NCBI GenBank assembly: GCA_946626395.1
Contig: CAMOUF010000180.1
Span: forward strand, 1 to 10,046
DNA from: an uncultured Clostridia bacterium
GTDB taxonomy: Bacteria; Bacillota; Clostridia; Christensenellales; Aristaeellaceae
Reading direction: 5' to 3'
Length of the DNA stretch: 10,046 bases
Part shown: in pieces, positions 1 to 4,981 of the stretch
How positions within the stretch are numbered: the first letter of the stretch is position 1
Layout of the letters: each line of letters begins with the position of its first letter
Made by a program: the position numbers and the translations under genes
The notes under the pieces: model-generated
Databases searched by the model: none
Seen by the model: only the letters and a program-made list of their open reading frames with translations
Told to the model about the DNA's origin: nothing

Positions 1-52
1 CCGATGGTACTTGGCTGGACACGGCCCGGGAGAGTAGGTCGCCGCCGGATTC
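1..52 (+). rRNA. rrf: 5S ribosomal RNA, 3' end (partial)
   Basis: The first ~50 bases match the conserved 3' part of bacterial 5S rRNA: CCGATGGTAC near the start, a helix closed by GGCTGGACACGGCC-type pairing, then GGGAGAGTAGGTC and GCCGCCGGAT at the 3' end. The rest of the gene lies upstream of the window. It is followed directly by a hairpin terminator, so this is probably the end of an rRNA operon. The exact 3' end is estimated to within a few bases. Confidence 0.9.
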
Positions 53-57
53 CATTG

Positions 58-90
58 AAGAAGCTAATCTATACGGTTAGCTTCTTTTTT
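58..90 (+). terminator. Rho-independent terminator after the 5S rRNA
   Basis: A perfect stem, AAGAAGCTAA paired with TTAGCTTCTT (58-67 with 77-86), encloses a 9-nt loop and runs into an unbroken T tract to position 90. It lies a few bases after the 5S rRNA end, as expected for an rRNA operon terminator. Confidence 0.9.
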
Positions 91-116
91 GTTCTTGGAA
101 ATTCCGACGCAAAGAA

Positions 117-146
117 TTGACAGAAGAATCCGGTGCTTGCTATAAT
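117..146 (+). promoter_or_regulatory. Consensus sigma-A promoter with extended -10
   Basis: A perfect -35 (TTGACA, 117-122) and a perfect -10 (TATAAT, 141-146) are separated by 18 bp, with TGC directly before the -10. Transcription should start near 153, giving a leader of only ~12 nt before the ATG at 165. The TTG in the -35 box is in frame with the downstream gene and could be mistaken for its start codon. Confidence 0.88.
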
Positions 147-164
147 AGGGCGGGTGATGGAGAT

Positions 165-923
165 ATGAAAGGAAAATTCAGCGCAATGCTGTGCTTTTTA
201 GCGGCAATGATTCTGATTGCCACGTCAGCCGGGGGAACGGCGGAGGAACGCCTTTCCCAAGAAAAGCTGGATGCGGCCCATAATACGATGCTGCAAATAT
301 TCTATGACGCTTATCAGGACATTCCGTGGGAAATCCGGGAACGGTATGCAATTGCCAGCTGCCGCCCTAAGCTGCCCCTGTCCAGCGATATTTATATCGT
401 GCGGATGCTGTATGACGGGGTGGAAAGCAGCAACTGTGAACTGGAGCTTTCCTTTGAAATGATCGGCGCTACTGGTGAAGTGGTGAAAAAAGAGGAATGG
501 ACGGAAGAAAAAAGAGAAACCATCCGCCGCTATAACGCCGGAATCAGCGCAAAGGAAGCCTTTGCCGCGGCAAAGGACGCTTATAAGAAAGACTTTGAAA
601 ATCTGAAATCAGAATACCATGACAGTTACATCATGTATCTGAATGAATACGGGGAAGAGGAACTGGCGCCTGATCTGATGGTGCCCCAGGGAATGTATGA
701 AGCCTGGATGGGCGCGTTTGTGGTTTCCCTTTATCATCCCCACGACCTGGAATGGGGCGTGAAATCCTGCTGGTATGTAGCACAGGTGGATGGGAAAACA
801 GGGAAAGCCTCTGCTGTAAACGATTATATCTGGGGAATGGGTCCTGCCGTGCCCTTCCATATCCACCCGGACACGGTGATGCGGGAGCTGCGCTATCAGA
901 TGGAGAGGCAAAAGAAAAAGTAA
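165..923 (+). CDS. Secreted protein of unknown function, weakly PepSY-like
   Basis: This is a 252-residue protein with no family I can name. Residues 1-4 (MKGK) are basic and residues 5-24 are hydrophobic; a plausible signal peptidase I site follows GGTA at 26, so the protein is likely exported. The mature part is mixed and mostly soluble, with Cys at 66, 91 and 202 and a basic C-terminus. A helix around residues 128-145 (SAKEAFAAAKDAYKKDF) and the later strand-turn VAQVDGKTGKAS (205-215) resemble the helix plus 'VDaKTGkv' turn of PepSY domains. That likeness is faint and unproven. I chose ATG 165 because the only longer in-frame start lies inside the -35 box; GGAG at 159-162 is a rather close ribosome binding site. 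The gene appears monocistronic behind a near-perfect promoter, so it should be well expressed. Confidence 0.75.
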   Translation: MKGKFSAMLCFLAAMILIATSAGGTAEERLSQEKLDAAHNTMLQIFYDAYQDIPWEIRERYAIASCRPKLPLSSDIYIVRMLYDGVESSNCELELSFEMIGATGEVVKKEEWTEEKRETIRRYNAGISAKEAFAAAKDAYKKDFENLKSEYHDSYIMYLNEYGEEELAPDLMVPQGMYEAWMGAFVVSLYHPHDLEWGVKSCWYVAQVDGKTGKASAVNDYIWGMGPAVPFHIHPDTVMRELRYQMERQKKK

Positions 924-929
924 AGAGCG

Positions 930-1033
930 CTTTAAATCAGTTAGGAGTGAGGAGTTAACAGTTTGCGCTTCGCGCATACACAATTTTCAACTCCTCACTC
1001 CTCATTCCTCACTCCTCACTTGGTGATTTAAAG
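930..1033. repeat. Heptad-based inverted repeat element 1
   Basis: Perfect 10-bp terminal inverted repeats, CTTTAAATCA (930-939) and TGATTTAAAG (1024-1033), bound a ~104-bp unit. Inside, AGGAGTGAGGAGTT (943-956) is the exact reverse complement of 989-1002. The 3' arm continues as four 7-nt units of the form CTCCTCA, one of them TTCCTCA (991-1018). A small central hairpin TGCGC-TTC-GCGCA sits at 964-976. There is no coding potential and no T tract. It begins 6 bp after the upstream stop codon, between two convergent genes. It looks like a non-autonomous intergenic repeat of unknown mobilisation. Confidence 0.75.
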
Positions 1034-1071
1034 TGTTCAATATATAATTGAAAAGACACAGCGGATGAAAG

Positions 1072-1104
1072 AAAAAAGCCCTGGCGGAAGCCAGAGCTTT
1101 TTAT
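1072..1104 (-). terminator. Rho-independent terminator of the exchanger gene (possibly bidirectional)
   Basis: The stem AAAAAAGCCCTGGC / GCCAGAGCTTTTT with a GGAA loop lies 13 bp past the stop codon of the minus-strand exchanger gene. Read on the minus strand it ends in six T; on the plus strand it ends in five T. It could therefore serve both convergent genes. Confidence 0.85.
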
Positions 1105-1116
1105 AACGATGGAAAA

Positions 1117-2091
1117 TCAGAACAGGAATTGGAACGCGGTGAAGCCCACGTACATGCACAGCAGCAGCACGCCCTGCCACCGGCTGAGCTTTCCCTTGAG
1201 CATAGCGGGCACGCACAAAATCAGCATCACGGCGAACATCACGGGCAAGTCCACCACCAGGGAAGCGTTCATCCCGGCAATGGTTTTTTCCATGGGGATG
1301 GCGAAGGGAGAAATGGCGGTGGCCGCGCCGCTGACCAGCACGATATTGAACAGGTTCGCGCCGATCACATTGCCCAGGCTCAGGGCGCTGTGGCCCTTGA
1401 CCAGGGAGGTGATGGCGGTGACCAGTTCGGGCAGGGAAGTGCCCAGGGCCACCATGGTCAGGCCGATCACGGAATTCGGCACGCCCAGGGCCTGAGCGAT
1501 TAGGGTGCCGTTGTCCACCAGCAGCCGCGCGCCCACCGCAATGGCGGCAGCGCCTGCGATCAGGCCCAGCAGCTCCTGCCAAAGGGCCGTTTCCTTGGGC
1601 TTTTCTTCGCTCTCGTTTTCCGCCGCCTGATCCTCCGGGTGCTTTTTCATGTCCAGCACCGTGACGATCATGTACACAAGGAACATGCCCAGCAGTATAA
1701 AGCCCTGCCAGCGCTGGAACTGGCCGCTGCTGTAGGCGATGAAGGCATACACCGCCGCCGCGATAAAGAAGGAGACGACCGGCAGCCGCAGGCTTTTTTT
1801 GTTTACCAGGCCGGGCCGGATGGCAACGGTCAGGGCGGCGATCAGGCTGGTGTTGCAGATGATGGAGCCGATGGCGTTGCCGTAAGAAATCCCGCTGTTG
1901 TGCTGGAAGGCCGCCTGAGCGGACACCATCACCTCGGGCAGGGTGGTGCCGATGGAGACCACGGTAGCCCCGATCAGCAGCTCGGGCAGATGGAACCGGT
2001 GGGCCAGCCCTGTGGCCCCGTCCACGAACCAATCGCCGCCCTTGATCAGCAGCAGAAAGCCCAGCAGAAACAGCAAAACGGGTACAAGCAT
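1117..2091 (-). CDS. CaCA-family sodium/calcium exchanger-like membrane protein
   Basis: A 324-residue inner-membrane antiporter of the Ca2+:cation (CaCA) superfamily, expected to exchange Na+ (or H+) for Ca2+ across the cytoplasmic membrane. Both diagnostic alpha repeats are present. The first has GTTLPE at 48-53 and GNAIGSIICN at 71-80; the second has GTSLPE at 217-222 and GNVIGANLFN at 240-249. The ion-binding Glu (53, 222) and Asn (72, 241) are therefore kept. About ten hydrophobic segments surround a hydrophilic central loop (~147-168, acidic and lysine-rich). The length is close to that of E. coli YrbG (~325 residues). I chose the ATG at 2091 because AAGGGG lies 9 nt upstream and the protein then opens directly into its first membrane helix. 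A longer start at 2163 would lie upstream of the predicted transcription start. The gene is transcribed alone. Substrate specificity cannot be read from sequence. Confidence 0.93.
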   Translation of the reverse strand: MLVPVLLFLLGFLLLIKGGDWFVDGATGLAHRFHLPELLIGATVVSIGTTLPEVMVSAQAAFQHNSGISYGNAIGSIICNTSLIAALTVAIRPGLVNKKSLRLPVVSFFIAAAVYAFIAYSSGQFQRWQGFILLGMFLVYMIVTVLDMKKHPEDQAAENESEEKPKETALWQELLGLIAGAAAIAVGARLLVDNGTLIAQALGVPNSVIGLTMVALGTSLPELVTAITSLVKGHSALSLGNVIGANLFNIVLVSGAATAISPFAIPMEKTIAGMNASLVVDLPVMFAVMLILCVPAMLKGKLSRWQGVLLLCMYVGFTAFQFLF

Positions 2092-2153
2092 TTTCAGAAA
2101 CCCCTTTCTTCCTTTCATCAAGGAATGATTCATTGCCCTTTTGCGCAGGAAAA

Positions 2154-2182
2154 ATGATAGCATGTTCCCCAGTTGCCGTCAA
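2154..2182 (-). promoter_or_regulatory. Promoter of the exchanger gene
   Basis: Read on the minus strand, TTGACG (2177-2182) and TATCAT (2154-2159) are separated by 17 bp, with TGC before the -10. Each hexamer matches consensus at five of six positions. The predicted start near 2147 leaves a ~55-nt leader before the ATG at 2091. Confidence 0.8.
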
Positions 2183-2296
2183 GGGACAATTTCCCTTTTG
2201 TCATTTTTTGCGTCCGGAACGTCGGTTTTCTTCTTTCGATCCCTGCATACCTATGGTTCATCCCTGCTCCTGTTATTGATTCTTTCAGAAACACTC
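2183..2296. other. Divergent intergenic region, middle part
   Basis: This is part of the 345-bp gap (2092-2436) between the divergent exchanger gene and the six-gene operon. The gap holds the two back-to-back promoters and both leaders. In this central stretch, which is rich in T on the plus strand, I see no convincing gene, RNA or clear operator. Confidence 0.5.
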
Positions 2297-2325
2297 TTGT
2301 TTCCACAATGGCTTTATGCTATAAT
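2297..2325 (+). promoter_or_regulatory. Extended -10 promoter of the six-gene operon
   Basis: A perfect TATAAT (2320-2325) is preceded by TGC (2317-2319). A weak -35 (TTGTTT, 2297-2302) lies 17 bp upstream. The extended -10 probably compensates for the poor -35. Transcription would start near 2332, leaving a ~105-nt leader before the GTG at 2437. I see no other promoter or terminator until 8283. Confidence 0.78.
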
Positions 2326-2436
2326 ATATATGAAAAAATGGACAGTTGTAGGCATTGGCCTGAATCCGTCCGGCGCGTCAGAGAAGGCGCAGGGGAAGCG
2401 TAAGAAGCGTCCAGGATGGAAAGAAGGAGGAAGACT

Positions 2437-3051
2437 GTGGAGTATGATCCGGTAACGGAGCAGGAGCTGCTTTGGGAAATGCGCCGCGTGCGCGGCCAGA
2501 TGAAAAGAAAGCGGCTGCTGTGGGGCCTGCTGATTTGGGCGGCGCTGGCTGCCGCGGCGGGCTGGTTTATCTTCGACAGATATTTTATTCTGGCCGTGGT
2601 CCGGGGCCCTTCCATGGAGGACACAGTGCAGAGCAACAGCGTGGTGCTGTGCCGCCGGGACGACGGCTTTGATCCCCAAAACGGGGATGTGATCCTGATC
2701 AGCAAGGGCGACCATATGTCGCTTCGGCGCGTGGCGGCCCACGGCGGGGATCAGCTGATGCTCAGCGCCCAGGGCAATTTATGGATCAATGGGCTTCAGT
2801 ACCCGGCGGACGCCGCCGATATGAGCGCGGCGGGAGATATGCTGTACCGTCCGGTCACGGTGCCTGAAGGAGAGTATTTCGTGCTGGGGGACAGCCCGGA
2901 ACTGGCTGTGGACAGCCGCAGCGGCAGCTATGGCACTGTGAAGCGCGAGCAGGTGATCGGAAGGCTGACGGCGGTAGTCTGGCCCCCTTATCAGATGGCC
3001 GACGCCTTTAACCAGCATGTGATTCAGCCGGTGCTGAAGCTGTTTCATTAA
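2437..3051 (+). CDS. Signal peptidase I-like protein with catalytic Lys replaced by Arg
   Basis: This 204-residue protein has the layout of a Gram-positive type I signal peptidase. It has a cytoplasmic N-terminus, one membrane helix (~27-46), then an external catalytic domain. The nucleophile box is present as GPSMEDT with Ser59. Box E is recognisable as VLGDSPELAVDSRSG (~149-163), although the usual GDN is GDS. In the general-base box, RRVAAHGGD aligns with KRVIALGGE of the second peptidase in this operon, so Arg97 (codon CGG, 2725-2727) occupies the catalytic Lys position. Changing CGG to a Lys codon needs two base changes, so a simple sequencing error is unlikely. Peptidase activity is doubtful; a binding or chaperone role is inferred. 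I chose GTG 2437 because AAGGAGG (2424-2430) lies 6 nt upstream; the ATG at 2416 precedes that site and has no good one of its own. It is the first gene of the operon. Confidence 0.88.
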   Translation: MEYDPVTEQELLWEMRRVRGQMKRKRLLWGLLIWAALAAAAGWFIFDRYFILAVVRGPSMEDTVQSNSVVLCRRDDGFDPQNGDVILISKGDHMSLRRVAAHGGDQLMLSAQGNLWINGLQYPADAADMSAAGDMLYRPVTVPEGEYFVLGDSPELAVDSRSGSYGTVKREQVIGRLTAVVWPPYQMADAFNQHVIQPVLKLFH

Positions 3052-3084
3052 AGCTCCATAAACCTTTTCGGAGGATTGTATGGC

Positions 3085-3960
3085 ATGATCAAATTTTTGC
3101 GGCGTTTGCTGCTTTTCCTGCTGATCCTGGCGGGGCTGGCGTATTTGCTGTTTCCCTTCGTCAGCGACCAGCGGCTGCAATATCGCAACGCGGCGCTGAT
3201 CCGGGAATACCGCCATTTGTGCAGGAACTTGACGGAAGCGGAGAAGGAAAACCTGCTGCTGATGGCCAGAATCTATAATGGAAGCCTTCCCAACCCGATC
3301 ATTCGGGATATGTTTCCGGATTATAGCGGCGATGTTCGGGGGCAAAACGTGCTCCAGGTATCGGGCAGCGGCCTGATCGGGGTGCTGGAAATTCCCTCCC
3401 TGCGGGCCCAGTTGCCCATTTACCCGGCGGATGCGCCGGACGCGATGGCTTCGGGCGTGATCCTGGTGCCCGGCGCATCGGCCCCCACCGGAACCGGTGG
3501 CCATGTGGTGCTGGCGGGGGAGAGCGGACATCAGGCTGCGGGCTTTCCGGGAGAGATCGGCCTGCAGGATGGTTTCCTGTTTAAATATTTGGGCAGTCTG
3601 CAGCAGGGCGACCTGATCACCCTGAATGTGCTGAACGAAACCTGGCTGTACAAGGTGACGGGAACGGAAACGGTTTCCGCGTCCCGGCTGAACAGCACGG
3701 ATTGGTCCCTGACCGGGGACCGGCTCACCTTGATTTCCAACCCCGGGAACCAGCGGCTGCTGGTGCGGGCGGAGCGAATGACGGAGCAGGAAGCTGCCAG
3801 GGCGATGGCAGATGCCGAAAAGGTGCGGAACCTGCCGGGCTGGGCCACCGTGATGCTGCTGGGCTCGCCGGTGCTGCTGATCGGCCTGGTGGTCATGGGC
3901 ATCACGGAGATGGTCAAAAAGAAGCGTTATCAATTGCCCGCTGATGCGGAACGTTCATAA
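3085..3960 (+). CDS. Class C sortase-like protein lacking catalytic His and Cys
   Basis: A 291-residue class C (pilus-type) sortase homologue with an N-terminal membrane helix (~8-27), an external sortase domain, a C-terminal membrane helix (~253-273) and a basic tail (KKKR). Family landmarks include a lid-like D75-M-F in the place of the usual DPF/W, GVLEIPSLRAQLPIY (~99-113), and the end strand RLLVRAER. In the canonical His box (HSVISGHRG type) this protein has HVVLAGESG, which puts Glu146 at the catalytic His. In the canonical Cys box (LVTCTPYG..HRLLVRG type) it has LISNPGNQRLLVR, which puts Asn219 at the catalytic Cys with a shortened loop; Arg224 is kept. Codons GAG (3520-3522) and AAC (3739-3741) each need two changes to restore His or Cys. 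Transpeptidation is therefore unlikely. ATG 3085 lies 10 nt after GGAGG (3070-3074); the nearer TTG is too close to it. The gene starts 33 nt after the peptidase stop. Confidence 0.9.
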   Translation: MIKFLRRLLLFLLILAGLAYLLFPFVSDQRLQYRNAALIREYRHLCRNLTEAEKENLLLMARIYNGSLPNPIIRDMFPDYSGDVRGQNVLQVSGSGLIGVLEIPSLRAQLPIYPADAPDAMASGVILVPGASAPTGTGGHVVLAGESGHQAAGFPGEIGLQDGFLFKYLGSLQQGDLITLNVLNETWLYKVTGTETVSASRLNSTDWSLTGDRLTLISNPGNQRLLVRAERMTEQEAARAMADAEKVRNLPGWATVMLLGSPVLLIGLVVMGITEMVKKKRYQLPADAERS

Positions 3961-3975
3961 AAAAGGATGATGGGT

Positions 3976-4959
3976 ATGCCGAAAAAGATGAAAAAAGCAT
4001 GGAGCTTGGCACTGATTGCGCTGGCCTTGATGAGCCTGCTGACTGCGTCCTTTGCCGCGGCGGAGCAGCTGGGCTCCATTAAAATTCAGATCGCGCCTGA
4101 AAAAGTGGACACTTACGAAGGACTGAAGGTGGCAATTTATCGAGTAGCTACGCCCGATCCCACAGTTCAGGGGGGCTGGAAGATCGATGTCATGTATCAG
4201 TATCTGGAATTCCTGAACCTGAATGTGCACGGCGTGCAATACGAAAACATTGCTGAAAAGCTGGAGCATATGGTCGCCAAGGAATTTGACGACGCATATG
4301 AGGAGCTGATTCACACCATTAAAGAGGGCGATATTCCGAATGACGGCGTCGCTATCGCAGATGAAAACGGTATTCTGCAATTCCGCAATCTGCAGCCCGG
4401 CATTTATTTCGGCAATCTGCTGGAGGGCGTTGGGGACATCAATGTGGTGAACTTCCTCACTGTCTTGCCCATGCGTGACCCCACCGGCGAAACGGATGAA
4501 CTGATTTATGAGATCGATGTGAAGCCCAAGGTGGAGCATCTGGAACCGACATCTACCCCCAATGTGACGACGGAGCCGCCCATCATTCCGGGCCCCGGAG
4601 GCCCCACGCCTACGCCGCTGCCCACGCCCCGGCCTACGCCTCCGATTCCTACGCCCACGCCCGGCATTCCTACGCTGACCGTTGAGTATATCGTAATTGA
4701 TGGCTTAGTGCCGCCGCCTCCGCCGCATATCGAGCAGCTCTCTCCGGGCACGCCTTATTATGTGCCGTCACCGTCCCTTCCCGGGTATGAGCCCAACCGG
4801 CCCGTGGTGCGGGGCACCATGCCGCCGCATGACTGGACAGAAACCGTTATTTATTTCCCTCAGGGCGGCGACAATCCGGAAGTGATTGATATTAATGAAT
4901 ATGAAACGCCCTTGGGGCTGGGCGAGATCATCATGCATGTGGGCGTATGCTATGAGTGA
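3976..4959 (+). CDS. Secreted pilin-like protein with Pro/Thr linker and MucBP-like domain, no LPXTG
   Basis: This 327-residue protein starts with a clear signal peptide (basic MPKKMKK, hydrophobic core, cleavage after SFAAA near 29). Residues ~33-187 resemble the N-terminal domain of Gram-positive sortase-assembled pilins. It opens with GSIKIQI and LKVAIYRVA, contains the turn GILQFRNLQPGIYFGNL, and closes with FLTVLPM and YEIDVKPKV, where Lys sits as in a pilin motif. A Pro/Thr-rich linker (~191-232) follows. Next is a MucBP-like unit (~234-295: LTVEYIVIDG, then PGYEP, then ETVIYFP). The protein ends with NEYETPLGLGEIIMHVGVCYE-type sequence (~307-327). It has no LPXTG-like motif, C-terminal membrane helix or basic tail, so covalent anchoring by a sortase is not expected. 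ATG 3976 was chosen because AAGGA lies 8 nt upstream. The gene begins 15 nt after the sortase-like gene. Confidence 0.82.
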   Translation: MPKKMKKAWSLALIALALMSLLTASFAAAEQLGSIKIQIAPEKVDTYEGLKVAIYRVATPDPTVQGGWKIDVMYQYLEFLNLNVHGVQYENIAEKLEHMVAKEFDDAYEELIHTIKEGDIPNDGVAIADENGILQFRNLQPGIYFGNLLEGVGDINVVNFLTVLPMRDPTGETDELIYEIDVKPKVEHLEPTSTPNVTTEPPIIPGPGGPTPTPLPTPRPTPPIPTPTPGIPTLTVEYIVIDGLVPPPPPHIEQLSPGTPYYVPSPSLPGYEPNRPVVRGTMPPHDWTETVIYFPQGGDNPEVIDINEYETPLGLGEIIMHVGVCYE

Positions 4960-4981
4960 CCCGCTGCGGAAAGGAAAAGCC

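Noticed and set aside
117..164. TTG at 117 as start codon of the first secreted protein
   Set aside because: The TTG belongs to a perfect TTGACA -35 box, so it is upstream of the transcription start. A hydrophilic extension would also spoil the signal peptide that begins at 165.
2092..2163. N-terminal extension of the exchanger from ATG 2163
   Set aside because: The codon lies inside the minus-strand promoter, upstream of the predicted transcription start. The ATG at 2091 has a proper ribosome binding site and matches the family length.
2338..2403. 21-codon upstream ORF in the operon leader
   Set aside because: It starts only a few bases after the predicted transcription start with no ribosome binding site, and its product shows no recognisable features. 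Chance is more likely.
3529..3531. His149 of the sortase-like protein as a displaced catalytic His
   Set aside because: It is three residues past the conserved position and there is still no Cys near the expected site, so it would not restore the dyad.
4600..4675. DNA-level tandem repeat in the pilin-like gene
   Set aside because: The repeated CCTACGCC-type triplets simply encode the Pro/Thr stalk; no independent DNA element is needed to explain them.
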